Made by a program: the position numbers and the translations under genes. Below, piece after piece: positions 27,396-35,930 of a stretch of DNA of 64,000 bases; position 1 is the first letter of the stretch; each line of letters starts with the position of its first letter. The stretch is from positions 62,001 to 126,000 of the forward strand of contig JAGCPF010000001.1 of NCBI GenBank assembly GCA_017642335.1, read 5' to 3'. The DNA is from Fibrobacter sp. (GTDB taxonomy: Bacteria > Fibrobacterota > Fibrobacteria > Fibrobacterales > Fibrobacteraceae). The notes beneath the pieces were generated by a model. That model was not told the DNA's origin. It searched no databases and saw only the letters and a list, made by a program, of their open reading frames with translations.

Positions 27396-28151
27396 ATGAA
27401 TTCCAGAATTATAGACACCGCAAAGGCCTTGGCCATGAGCATTCCCTTCGCCATCGCGCTATGCATGGTGGCCTGCAGCGGCGACAGCAGTAACGCCAGC
27501 AGCGCAGGAGACGACGAAACCGAAATAGATAGCGGCAAGGACAACGCCAAGTCCAGTTCTTCCGAAGCCGAGTCCAGCTCCTCCAGCGAGGAAGATTTTA
27601 GCAATACCCGTCATGTCTTCGAGAACGCGGGCTCCATAAATTTCAAGGAAGGCTGCGACCACCTTGACATAGACGATGAAATATGGGCCTACTACACAGT
27701 TCTCAGCAGCGAAACTTTTGGAGAAAGGCGTCTGGAACACTATGTGCTGGTCAACGACACCACCTATGTCGATTCGCTATACATCCGGGGCACAGGCTCT
27801 ATGAGACAACTGGTGTGTTCAAGACCCGGTGATCACAGAGGAAGCTATATTGGTACAAAGTGGAAGGGAACTGACGATGAACTGGAATGTTTCGATGACG
27901 AGGGCATCAAAACCATCACCATTTGGGAATTTTCCACGACCGACGACGTATTTTTCTGGGGTCTGGATGATGAAGAAACCAAGCAAGCCCTAAAGGAAAA
28001 ACGGGAAAGGCTCTTTAACGAGCTCAAGGACGAATGCAAGTCGGAAACATCAAAGAAACTCGAATCAACGAAAAAGGACGAAGAAGAAGAGGTAGAAGAA
28101 GAGAACAAGGAAGAAGGGGAAGAAGAGAACGAGGAAGAGGAAGAGCCTTAA
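27396..28151 (+). CDS. Poly-Ser lipoprotein with Glu-rich tail
   Basis: The signal ends in CMVACSGDSS, so Cys27 is the likely lipidation site. A Ser/Asp/Glu-rich spacer (residues about 28-70, with SSSSEAESSSSSEED), typical of Fibrobacter surface proteins, leads to a 130-residue domain with four cysteines and no recognised family. The last 35 residues are almost all Glu, Lys and Asn. GGGAG precedes the ATG. The function is unknown. Confidence 0.75.
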   Translation: MNSRIIDTAKALAMSIPFAIALCMVACSGDSSNASSAGDDETEIDSGKDNAKSSSSEAESSSSSEEDFSNTRHVFENAGSINFKEGCDHLDIDDEIWAYYTVLSSETFGERRLEHYVLVNDTTYVDSLYIRGTGSMRQLVCSRPGDHRGSYIGTKWKGTDDELECFDDEGIKTITIWEFSTTDDVFFWGLDDEETKQALKEKRERLFNELKDECKSETSKKLESTKKDEEEEVEEENKEEGEEENEEEEEP

Positions 28152-28191
28152 CGAACTCATGCGTTAAATACCCCCTCACGTTTCCATAATG

Positions 28192-28220
28192 TAACATATT
28201 TTATACTTGCGAATATGTTA
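28192..28220. promoter_or_regulatory. Inverted repeat at the DGC promoter
   Basis: TAACATATT and AATATGTTA form a perfect 9-bp inverted repeat with an 11-nt spacer, 10 nt upstream of the DGC start codon. It could be an operator or overlap the promoter; TATATTAT follows it. Confidence 0.45.
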
Positions 28221-28230
28221 TATTATAGGC

Positions 28231-29856
28231 ATGGAAAATCTATTCCATTCATTCGTGGCAGTCGCATGCGCCTTGGTCCTGCTGGTTTCCCTCCCGCAAT
28301 TCCGCAAAATGTGGGACAAGCAGGACATGAGGGACCGCGCGTTCGTACGACTCATCCTCTGGGTCATCCTGTTCTGCTTCAACGACGCCCTTTGGCGGCT
28401 GCTTGCCGCAAAGTTTCCAGAACAGACCACCCTCCTTTTCGGCTGCTCCACCGTCTATCACGGTGCCGCGGCAGTCACGGCCTACCTCTGGCTGAGCTAC
28501 ACGCTTTATTACCTGGGCAAGCGCGTCAAGTACGCCTCGGTCCTGCGTATCGTGGCGATGGTCCTTGTCGCCATCCAGTTCGGGCTTTTGCTCCTAAACA
28601 TCCCGTACGATTTCCTCTTCTCCGTCAACAACGCCGTGCTCTACCACGAGACCCGCGCGATGCAGGTCCTGTTCTTCAGCCAGTACGCGACCTACATCAT
28701 CATCGCGCTCCTTTGCCTGTTCAAGATGAAAGGCGGCACCCCGAAGGACCGCCGCAAATTCCTGGCCATGTTCCTCTGCGTGCTCGCCCCTATCTGCTGC
28801 GGCTTTCTCCAGATGATATCCCCGCTGAGTCCCTACTATGTCGTCGGCTACATGCTCGGCTGCTGTGTCATCTTCACGCACGTTGTCCTGCACATGACCA
28901 AGGTATCCACCTACCAGCAGGACAACGCCATCATGGCGGCGCTCTCGGCCGATTTCGACATGATTTGCTACATCGACATACAACGTAACGAAGCGCGTTT
29001 CCAGACGATGAGCCCCAAATTCCAGAAAATCCTGGACGAAACGGTCGACAAGAAGCAAACCAACCTGCAAAAACTCGACCAGTTCCTGAAAACCATCGTC
29101 TTGCCGGAAGACCTCCCACAAATCATCAAGGACGGCTCCTGCGAACAGGCGGTGAGCACGCTGACCCAAGACTTTTCTTACACCAAGCGTGTCCGCGTCC
29201 AGATAGACGACACGACAGAATTCTACGAAATGAAGGTAGTGCACGACAACGACAACAGGCTGGCCGGCTGCGTCCTGGGCATGCACAACATAAGCCACGT
29301 GGAGCGGATCAAGGAAGAATCGGAAAAGCTCAAGAACGACCTCATGAAGACCACCATCATCGCGAACAGGGACCCCCTTACGGGCGTGGGCAACCGTGCC
29401 GCGTTCAACCAGAAGACCGAAGACCTCCTCAACGAAATCAACAAGGGACAGCTGGTCAAGTTCGCCATCATCGAATGCGACCTGAACAACCTGAAGCTGG
29501 TCAACGACCTCCTCGGGCACGAGGAGGGAGACTTCTTCATCAAGAAAAACTGCCGCGTATTCTGCGAGACCTTCAAGCACAGCCCCGTCTACAGAATAGG
29601 CGGAGACGAGTTCGTCATCATCGCGCAGGGGAGCGACTACGACGACCGGGACGCCCTCATGGACAAGCTGCGCTCGTTGCAGGAGCCCAACGACCCCGTG
29701 CAGGCCGACAGAGTGTCGTTCGCGGCCGGCATCGCCGAGTACAACCCGCAAACCGACGAATCGGTGGCGGACGTGCTGAAACGGGCCGACTCGTTCATGT
29801 ACATCAACAAGAAGCACATCAAAAAGCGCCAGCCCGTGCAGGAAACTTGGGAGTAG
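28231..29856 (+). CDS. Membrane-bound diguanylate cyclase
   Basis: The N-terminal 225 residues form about seven membrane helices. A PAS-like segment follows (residues about 240-360), then a GGDEF domain with RDPLTGVGNRAAFN and an intact active site YRIGGDEFVII. Synthesis of cyclic di-GMP from two GTP is expected. The RxxD product-inhibition site usually just before GGDEF is not seen (FKHSPVY instead). The ATG at 28231 is preferred; an in-frame codon eight residues earlier lies inside an inverted repeat. The last 186 bp are duplicated at 39326-39511. Confidence 0.92.
   Translation: MENLFHSFVAVACALVLLVSLPQFRKMWDKQDMRDRAFVRLILWVILFCFNDALWRLLAAKFPEQTTLLFGCSTVYHGAAAVTAYLWLSYTLYYLGKRVKYASVLRIVAMVLVAIQFGLLLLNIPYDFLFSVNNAVLYHETRAMQVLFFSQYATYIIIALLCLFKMKGGTPKDRRKFLAMFLCVLAPICCGFLQMISPLSPYYVVGYMLGCCVIFTHVVLHMTKVSTYQQDNAIMAALSADFDMICYIDIQRNEARFQTMSPKFQKILDETVDKKQTNLQKLDQFLKTIVLPEDLPQIIKDGSCEQAVSTLTQDFSYTKRVRVQIDDTTEFYEMKVVHDNDNRLAGCVLGMHNISHVERIKEESEKLKNDLMKTTIIANRDPLTGVGNRAAFNQKTEDLLNEINKGQLVKFAIIECDLNNLKLVNDLLGHEEGDFFIKKNCRVFCETFKHSPVYRIGGDEFVIIAQGSDYDDRDALMDKLRSLQEPNDPVQADRVSFAAGIAEYNPQTDESVADVLKRADSFMYINKKHIKKRQPVQETWE
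29671..29856 (+). repeat. 186-bp direct repeat, left copy (3' end of DGC gene)
   Basis: This pairs with 39326-39511, same orientation and no gaps. The first 157 nt differ at one site; the last 29 nt differ at about seven. The two copies bracket the 9.5-kb island and the left copy is the functional end of the DGC gene. Confidence 0.92.
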
Positions 29857-29870
29857 CTAAGGACGAAATG

Positions 29871-29900
29871 GTCAGACACTGTCTGACTAATTTTATAATT
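29871..29900 (+). terminator. Probable terminator of the DGC gene
   Basis: GTCAGAC-ACT-GTCTGAC, a perfect 7-bp stem with a 3-nt loop, starts 14 nt after the stop and is followed by TAATTTTATAATTGCTTTT, a broken T tract. Confidence 0.55.
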
Positions 29901-29985
29901 GCTTTTACACCAAAAAGTTCATATGTTTGTCTACAGACAGGGTAGAAGAGCTCCCACCTGAGAAAAAAAAGGAAGCTCATCAGAT

Positions 29986-30028
29986 GAGACCGTTTTTTAT
30001 TGAGATATAAAAACGGTCTTTTTTTTGT
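29986..30028 (+). terminator. Strong terminator at the left end of the island
   Basis: AGACCGTTTTT and AAAAACGGTCT flank a short loop and are followed by eight Ts. It isolates the toxin-like pair from DGC transcription. Confidence 0.85.
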
Positions 30029-30051
30029 TTATGAGAAAAATGGGAAAAAAT

Positions 30052-30070
30052 GTATTGACAATGTCAATAC
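30052..30070. promoter_or_regulatory. Operator-like inverted repeat before the toxin-like gene
   Basis: GTATTGAC-AAT-GTCAATAC is a perfect 8-bp inverted repeat 13 nt before the start codon at 30084. It includes a TTGACA-like -35 element. Toxin-antitoxin pairs are usually autoregulated at such sites by the antitoxin. Confidence 0.6.
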
Positions 30071-30083
30071 CAAAAGGTATATT

Positions 30084-30308
30084 ATGAACATAAAAATAAG
30101 CGAGCACGCGGCGCAAAGGATGGCGGAACGGAATATTTCCGAAGACGCGGTCCGGAAAGCGTTCGATGCCGAGGACTGGGAATCCTACGATGTGTCCGAA
30201 GTTGACGAATCCGCCATAATCCTGACAAAGACAATCAACGGGAAAAAATGGTCTTTCGTTTTTAACTGGGAAACAGCAACACTTATCACCTGCTTTCCGA
30301 GGAGGTAA
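30084..30308 (+). CDS. DUF4258 family, putative toxin
   Basis: The start at MNIKISEHAAQRM gives 74 residues. The pattern HAAQRMAERNISEDAVRKAF, then IILTKTINGKKW and TLITCFPRR, fits DUF4258, a small RelE/BrnT-like family often paired with an antitoxin. mRNA cleavage is expected only by analogy. It is followed after three bases by a likely antitoxin gene with a strong GAGGAGG site, giving the usual operon. No BrnT-type catalytic set can be confirmed by eye. Confidence 0.75.
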   Translation: MNIKISEHAAQRMAERNISEDAVRKAFDAEDWESYDVSEVDESAIILTKTINGKKWSFVFNWETATLITCFPRR

Positions 30309-30311
30309 TAC

Positions 30312-30638
30312 ATGTACAAGGGACTTACCAAAAAAGAGATTAAAATCGCCAAACACTACGAGAATATAACGGAAGCCGAAGCTGATGCGGAACACAAATG
30401 GGCCGAGGCAAATGGTCTGTCTTTTTCCGGCCCGGGAGCATTGTCTAAGGCAATTGCTACAGCGAAAGAACGCCGCAAGCAAATGGTGTCCATGAGGCTT
30501 GATCTCGAGAACATTGAAGGCATGAAGGAACGCGCGAAGGTTGAAGGAATCCCTTACCAGACACTCATCAATTCCGTTCTGCACAGGTTTCTCAATGGCG
30601 ATCTTGTTTCGAAGGATTCTCTAAAGACGGCCGTGTAG
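30312..30638 (+). CDS. Putative antitoxin, CopG/BrnA-like C-terminus
   Basis: The 108-residue protein ends in a ribbon-helix-helix-like segment (VSMRLDLENIEGMKERA, then YQTLINSVLHRFLNGDL), as in BrnA/CopG antitoxins. GAGGAGG lies seven bases before the ATG. It follows the DUF4258 gene by three bases, so the two form a pair; the order, toxin first, is as in BrnTA. The N-terminal half is charged helix and would contact the toxin. Confidence 0.8.
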   Translation: MYKGLTKKEIKIAKHYENITEAEADAEHKWAEANGLSFSGPGALSKAIATAKERRKQMVSMRLDLENIEGMKERAKVEGIPYQTLINSVLHRFLNGDLVSKDSLKTAV

Positions 30639-30787
30639 CGGCCTTGCCTCTAAAGTTTTCGTATATATATTCTCAAGTTTCGGCTTAACGTTTTCCGTTG
30701 ATTTCCAAAACGTGCTCTGGCAAACCAACGATCATAAAATTTGTCAAAAATCCAGATTTTTTGACAGAAAATGCTATAAAACAGCAA

Positions 30788-31795
30788 TCAGTACCGCGCG
30801 GTCATTTTTCTAGCCGTGTCACGAATCATTCGCTGAAGCGACTTAGGTTTTTCAACGTACGCGATGTCGCCAAAGAACATAACCCACTGTTTTAGGTAAT
30901 CATTCACCTCCCCCTTTATCGTCACACGTAAATTCTCTTTACGTTCCTCGATGCGCATGGATAAATTGTAAGGACGTTCCCTAAGCGTATTCCATATATG
31001 TTTTTCAAACAGGATGACAATTTCCTCGGTCTTGGGAGATTGTTCTCCCAGCAGGAAAGCCCCCGAGGTAACCCGGGCCCGCAAAGATTCCAACACCTTC
31101 GGATCTTCCGTAAACTGTTCGCGTGTGAGCTTTGCCGATTCAATGCGGCAGAGCTTTAAAGCATAGGTCGCTCCTGGATTACTCTGCGACACGCATCCGA
31201 CATATATATCTCCATGATGCACAACAATCATCAGAGGGACACGGGTTTTCTCGGAGACATTCCCCCAGTTGTCTAGGTAGCGTAACTGCACCTTACGCCG
31301 TTCACCAATTGCCCGCAAGATCGTGTACAATACTTTTGCCGAATTTTCCTCAAAGCTAGGAGGAGTTCCCATAAAGAGTATTCGTGAATTCAGTGCGGAA
31401 TAAAGTTGCGAAAGCGTATCCTGGGATTTTTTCGGGAGACTTTCGCCAATCTTTTCCGTAAGGTCAGAAATCAGCGCCGACGATGCCGGATACATATTCG
31501 CAATGCGCTTCAAGAACACCAAATGCAACAGTGTATCGCTGAATTCAGGGAACACGAGTTTGTCAGCTTTAGGAACAGCGGCCTGGTAATACACCTTGCC
31601 GAATTCTGTGACACGCTCGATGTAATTGCCTGGAACATTGACAAGGGCAACCATGTCGCGCTGCACATTACGCAAATCCGTCTCGGGGATCTCCAAGTTG
31701 TGCATGATTTCGACTATGGAATAGCAGCGCGTGTAATGCGCCAACAAGAATACAAAGATATGTACCATCCGTTCGCCACGAGCCATTTCCGCCAT
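30788..31795 (-). CDS. WYL-domain transcriptional regulator
   Basis: WYL regulators sense a ligand, often nucleic acid or nucleotide, and control neighbouring genes; the BrxR/CapW subfamily guards phage-defence operons. The N-terminal part (residues 1-90) looks like a winged helix (YSIVEIMHNLEIPETDLRNVQRD). The WYL core appears at about residues 185-225, where RVPLMIVVHHGDIYVG replaces the exact W-Y-L triad, then a C-terminal WCX-like region. CGGAGG precedes the ATG. It is divergent from the AAA+ gene, with an inverted repeat between them. Confidence 0.87.
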   Translation of the reverse strand: MAEMARGERMVHIFVFLLAHYTRCYSIVEIMHNLEIPETDLRNVQRDMVALVNVPGNYIERVTEFGKVYYQAAVPKADKLVFPEFSDTLLHLVFLKRIANMYPASSALISDLTEKIGESLPKKSQDTLSQLYSALNSRILFMGTPPSFEENSAKVLYTILRAIGERRKVQLRYLDNWGNVSEKTRVPLMIVVHHGDIYVGCVSQSNPGATYALKLCRIESAKLTREQFTEDPKVLESLRARVTSGAFLLGEQSPKTEEIVILFEKHIWNTLRERPYNLSMRIEERKENLRVTIKGEVNDYLKQWVMFFGDIAYVEKPKSLQRMIRDTARKMTARY

Positions 31796-31846
31796 AAAGC
31801 CTCCGTTTTACCATTGTCTTCCTTTCCAATAATATATAAAAAGCAC

Positions 31847-31863
31847 ACGACAATAATTGTCGT
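31847..31863. promoter_or_regulatory. Inverted repeat between WYL and AAA+ genes
   Basis: ACGACAAT-A-ATTGTCGT is a perfect 8-bp inverted repeat in the 108-nt divergent region, beside a TATATATTATT element that would be the WYL -10. Its core GACAAT/ATTGTC recurs at 35772-35784. WYL regulators of the BrxR/CapW type bind repeats of this size, so it is a likely operator. Confidence 0.65.
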
Positions 31864-31903
31864 CTCCTGATTTTATATTGCATTGCAAAAAGAGGCCCTT
31901 GCA

Positions 31904-34237
31904 ATGCAATTACATTTTGAAAACACACCAGATAAATATATTGCCAACTCTCTTAAAAGGCTAGAAAGCGAGCGCTCTATAAAGAAAGAACAAGATTCGC
32001 GCCAACCGTTTATTGATTTAAAGCTCATGGAATATTGGGTGCGCTTTATGCGCATGTACCCTGATGGTTGCTGTAAAGGATTTTGCGATTATTACATGAC
32101 AGAACCGTATCTAATAGAATTCGCCGACAGAATTTACGACATTCGCAATCAAATTGATTTTCCACAATACACCATTGCAGAAATAGACGAAAAAAGATAC
32201 CATACAAACGAGCTGCTTGAAGAATTTCATAAAAACAGAGATTTACGTTTTGCCAAGCAATTTTTCGACATCATCGTCTATTTAGATAAAGCCAACAATT
32301 GCGTAAGACAAGTTCTTGTGCAAGTTATTGACAATTGTGCCTCCGATTGGATAAGAAAGGGATGCGCATCCGACGACACCTCATTGAAAAGAATATTTGA
32401 ACTAAAAAAAATATTCCATCTCTCTGACGAAGCGATTGAAGTGGTTCTTTATCTATGGCTCCGCAACCACAATCGCCTATTATTGAAACTAGAACCGTCC
32501 CGTACAAAGGATGAGATTTTCTTTGATTACAACGAACGCGGTTCTTTCAAACGAATCGCACTTCTTACTGGGCTTGAACCGAGCGTAATCCAGGAGCTCT
32601 GTTCCAAAGAAAGTCCGCTTATCAAATTTCATCTGGTTCAAATGGAAGAGACCTTTCGAAACGCAGATCTCAGAATCAAGCGCAAGGAACTGTATCTCGC
32701 CGACGATGTCAGCAATTTTCTCTATGGTTTTTCAAGCATATCCCACATAATCAACTATAACGTAGCCGAACCCCCGATTGTTCCATTTGAACAGATTGCC
32801 GCGCAGAACCAACACGCATTGTTTACACTGCAATTGTTACAGAACCATAAAAAAGGCACTCCGCTCAACATCATGTTTTATGGTAAAGAGGGGACAGGCA
32901 AAACGGAACTAGCAAAAGCCCTAGCGAAAAAGATGAACGTTCCGATGCTTTCGATAGGCCTTGGTGAAGAAGCAATGGGCGAAGAAGCCCTGCTTCACCA
33001 CCGTTTGCGATCCATGCTATTGGCAGAATGGGATTGCGAAAGGGACGGCGGATTCATCTTGATGGACGAAGCAGATCTTGTGCTGAACAAGGGAGAAAAA
33101 GGTTTGCTCAATATCATGTTCGAAAACTTGAAAGTGCCGGTAATCTGGATAACAAACAATATCGCTTCCATAGAAAACAGCACTCGTCGCCGTTTCGATT
33201 ATGCCATCGAATTTTCAATATTCGGAAAGCAGGAGCGCGTAGCCATATGGCAATCCGTGCTAAAAGCACAGCACGCAGAAACCATGATGGATGCGGAATC
33301 GATTGAAAAGATTGCAGCCGAAATTCCCGTGATGGCCGGTAGCGCCACCCTGGCCGTCAAAGCAGCAAAGCAGTTTTCCACAGACGTAAGCAGCGGCAAC
33401 ACTATTGGGATTGCGCAGCAGCAGCAAATCATTCGCGAAGTCGCCAGTTCCCATGCAAAACTTCTAGGAATCGAAATCTCAAACAACAAGCAGCAGCAAA
33501 CCGGATTTTTCCGCGAAGATTACATTCATCTTTCAGGTAGCTGCAACGATCCTCTTCATTACGTGATTCCCACATTACAGAATTTCGGCTCGAGGTTGAG
33601 ACAAAGTAAAGATACGGAGTCCCGCGAAAACCTGAACATCCTTCTATACGGCCCTCCGGGAACAGGAAAAACGGCTTTCGCGAATCACATTGCTCACAAT
33701 ATCCTGCACCAGGACATAATCGTAAAACGCGCAAGCGATATCTTGGGCGGGCTTGTCGGTGAAACGGAGCGGAACATTCGCAACATTTTCAAGGAAGCTG
33801 AGCAAAACAACGCCATACTGTTCATCGACGAGGCGGACAGCTTTTTAGAAAGTCGGGCTGAGGCACAGCACCACTGGGAAGTTTCACAGGTCAACGAATT
33901 CATTTGCCAGATGGATGCATTCAACGGACTATTTATCGCCGCAACAAATTTTGAGCGAACTCTAGACAAGGCGATAAGACGAAGGTTCCAATTGAAAATC
34001 GCATTTGATTATTTGGCTCACGCACAAGTAAAAAACATTTGGAATGATTTTTTCGGATGTGAATGCCCCGAGACCATCCTCAAACAAGGCGAAATCTCCA
34101 TCAGCGACTTTGCGACCGTCCACCAAAGACTCCGTTACATGCCCGAGAAAATCAAAACGACCGAGCTCATAACGAAATATATGCTTGACGAAATCAACAA
34201 CAGAGACGACCACCACGGACGCAAACTGGGACTGTGA
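31904..34237 (+). CDS. Tandem AAA+ ATPase
   Basis: The ATG at 31904 follows AAAGAGG; a TTG seven codons earlier is less likely. The N-terminal 300 residues match no family I know. AAA domain 1 has Walker A YGKEGTGKTE (about residue 325), Walker B ILMDEADLVL and a sensor-like WITNN...TRRRFD. AAA domain 2 has Walker A YGPPGTGKTA (about residue 583), Walker B ILFIDEADSF, ATNFE sensor 1 and IRRRF arginine fingers. The second domain resembles classical protein-remodelling AAA ATPases. It is divergent from a WYL regulator, a setting common in defence islands. Confidence 0.88.
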   Translation: MQLHFENTPDKYIANSLKRLESERSIKKEQDSRQPFIDLKLMEYWVRFMRMYPDGCCKGFCDYYMTEPYLIEFADRIYDIRNQIDFPQYTIAEIDEKRYHTNELLEEFHKNRDLRFAKQFFDIIVYLDKANNCVRQVLVQVIDNCASDWIRKGCASDDTSLKRIFELKKIFHLSDEAIEVVLYLWLRNHNRLLLKLEPSRTKDEIFFDYNERGSFKRIALLTGLEPSVIQELCSKESPLIKFHLVQMEETFRNADLRIKRKELYLADDVSNFLYGFSSISHIINYNVAEPPIVPFEQIAAQNQHALFTLQLLQNHKKGTPLNIMFYGKEGTGKTELAKALAKKMNVPMLSIGLGEEAMGEEALLHHRLRSMLLAEWDCERDGGFILMDEADLVLNKGEKGLLNIMFENLKVPVIWITNNIASIENSTRRRFDYAIEFSIFGKQERVAIWQSVLKAQHAETMMDAESIEKIAAEIPVMAGSATLAVKAAKQFSTDVSSGNTIGIAQQQQIIREVASSHAKLLGIEISNNKQQQTGFFREDYIHLSGSCNDPLHYVIPTLQNFGSRLRQSKDTESRENLNILLYGPPGTGKTAFANHIAHNILHQDIIVKRASDILGGLVGETERNIRNIFKEAEQNNAILFIDEADSFLESRAEAQHHWEVSQVNEFICQMDAFNGLFIAATNFERTLDKAIRRRFQLKIAFDYLAHAQVKNIWNDFFGCECPETILKQGEISISDFATVHQRLRYMPEKIKTTELITKYMLDEINNRDDHHGRKLGL

Positions 34238-34278
34238 TTGGGGAGATTGGTACAATTTTTGGCAAATAGACGTATTTT

Positions 34279-34352
34279 AGTCCATTATAATGGACTAATT
34301 TTTAAATTTTAGTCCATTTTAATAAGCAAAAATATATATTTTAGTCCATTAA
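34279..34352. promoter_or_regulatory. AGTCCATT repeat cluster before the DUF4143 ATPase gene
   Basis: The palindrome AGTCCATTATAATGGACT (34279-34296) is followed by two more direct TTTTAGTCCATT units (34307-34318 and 34340-34350), the last ending 11 nt before the ATG. Four half-sites in 74 bp make this a strong operator candidate; the binding protein is unknown and may be the product of the next gene or another regulator. Confidence 0.65.
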
Positions 34353-34362
34353 GAGGTGGCTT

Positions 34363-35649
34363 ATGGACGAAAAGAAATTATTGCAGGTTCTGGCGGAACA
34401 AAAAGAGGAAATCACCGCGAAACACAATTCCTGGGTGTCGCGTTACGAGGAATCCTTGTTTGAACTGAACAGTTCGCTTGCGCAGGTGGTCATCGGGGTT
34501 CGTCGTAGCGGAAAATCGACACTTTGCCACAAGGTTCTGCAAGATCACGGCATTAACTATGCCTATGCAAACCTTGACGACGACCGGTTGATGTCGCTTA
34601 CTACTGAAGATTTGAATACGCTTCTGCTTTGCCTTTATCAACTCTATGGCACAGACATCCAATACATACTCCTCGACGAAATCCAAAACGTGGATGGATG
34701 GCATTTGTTCGTGAACCGTCTTTTGCGCCAGGGACTGCACGTGTTTGTGACAGGCTCCAATGCAAAATTGCTGAGTAGCGAACTTGCCACGCACCTGACC
34801 GGACGTTATAATGAAATCCGTCTCTATCCGCTTTCGTTTACTGAATACTGCGCTTTTCATCAGGTGAATCTGCATGATATTACAACCAAGGCCGAAGCCG
34901 CTCGGAAATCGGCATTTCTTGAATACCTGCAATATGGCGGATTCCCGGAACTGCAAAGTGTCAGCAACAAACGCGCCTATATACAAAGTTTGCTTGATTC
35001 TATAATACTAAAGGATATTGCCGGACGCTTCAAAATCCGACATGCCGAAGTTCTTCGAACCATTGCAAATCATTTGATCAACAATTCTTGCCAAGAAACC
35101 AATTACAAATCTTTGGCCGAGAATTTTGGACTAAGCAGCACCACGACTGCGATAAAATATGTGGATTATTTGAAACAAGCTTTTTTGATTGGACTGTTGA
35201 ACAAGCATTCGTTCAAAAGTAAAATTCGCCTTCGCAACAACAAGGCATATGTGATTGATACGGGGTTCATCACCAATCGTGAAAACGCGCTCTCGCAAGA
35301 GAATCTGGGTTGGCGACTTGAGAATGTGGTTTACATCGAGTTGTTGCGACGAGCCGCAAAGGAGTTTGACGATGTTTACTACTACAAGCGCTCATCGCAA
35401 TCTAAAGAAGTGGATTTTGTCGTTTGCAGACAAGGCAACGCTAAGGAACTTGTGCAAGTCGCATACGAGATAGAATCGACCAAGACATTCAACCGAGAAA
35501 CTTCGGCTTTGATTAACGCATCCGAAAGTTTGCGATGTGATAACCTGACCTTGGTGTGTTTTGAAGAAAGTCGCGACGAACTTGTAAAAGGCAGGACCAT
35601 CCGCATAAGAAACGCTCTGGAGTGGAGTCTTGAGCCTGGGAAAGTGTAG
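34363..35649 (+). CDS. AAA_14/DUF4143 ATPase
   Basis: The 428-residue protein has Walker A GVRRSGKST near residue 47, Walker B YILLDEIQNVDGWH, the conserved FVTGSNAKLLSSELATHLTGRY and LYPLSFTEY, then the DUF4143 C-terminal domain with a nuclease-like DFVVCRQG segment. This widespread family has no settled function; the C-terminal domain resembles restriction-endonuclease folds. AGAGGTGG precedes the ATG, and an AGTCCATT cluster lies before it. Confidence 0.9.
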   Translation: MDEKKLLQVLAEQKEEITAKHNSWVSRYEESLFELNSSLAQVVIGVRRSGKSTLCHKVLQDHGINYAYANLDDDRLMSLTTEDLNTLLLCLYQLYGTDIQYILLDEIQNVDGWHLFVNRLLRQGLHVFVTGSNAKLLSSELATHLTGRYNEIRLYPLSFTEYCAFHQVNLHDITTKAEAARKSAFLEYLQYGGFPELQSVSNKRAYIQSLLDSIILKDIAGRFKIRHAEVLRTIANHLINNSCQETNYKSLAENFGLSSTTTAIKYVDYLKQAFLIGLLNKHSFKSKIRLRNNKAYVIDTGFITNRENALSQENLGWRLENVVYIELLRRAAKEFDDVYYYKRSSQSKEVDFVVCRQGNAKELVQVAYEIESTKTFNRETSALINASESLRCDNLTLVCFEESRDELVKGRTIRIRNALEWSLEPGKV

Positions 35650-35771
35650 AATAACCTCTTTTTTCGTGTTCCACCCTGTAAAAATTTGATTATTTTTGCC
35701 GAACCTTGAATGGGTAATCGCATTAACTCCGCGCTTTTTTTTGTGGGGCATGCAAAGAGGCCGGTTTAGAA

Positions 35772-35784
35772 GACAATTATTGTC
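35772..35784. promoter_or_regulatory. Second WYL-type inverted repeat
   Basis: GACAAT-T-ATTGTC repeats the core of the site between the WYL and AAA+ genes. It is 55 nt upstream of the next small ORF. AAAGAGGCC occurs nearby at both sites. A shared regulator for both gene sets is the simplest reading. Confidence 0.6.
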
Positions 35785-35839
35785 GCCTAGCAATCGTATA
35801 TTCATACTACGGCAAAACTCACGGAAATGCGAGGACCTT

Positions 35840-35920
35840 ATGAGAAAACTGATGAACTTGATAAACCCGCTAGTGAAATCGATTCGGAACTACTGTATTG
35901 ACTGCTGGCTCAAACAATAG
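35840..35920 (+). CDS. Small ORF of 26 codons
   Basis: ATG to TAG encodes a basic, partly hydrophobic peptide that begins MRKLMNLINPL and ends CWLKQ. GAGGACC lies a few bases before the start. It follows the second inverted repeat and is 10 nt before the zinc-ribbon gene, so it could be a leader or a true small protein. The evidence is position only. Confidence 0.35.
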   Translation: MRKLMNLINPLVKSIRNYCIDCWLKQ

Positions 35921-35930
35921 GGCGCGAAGC

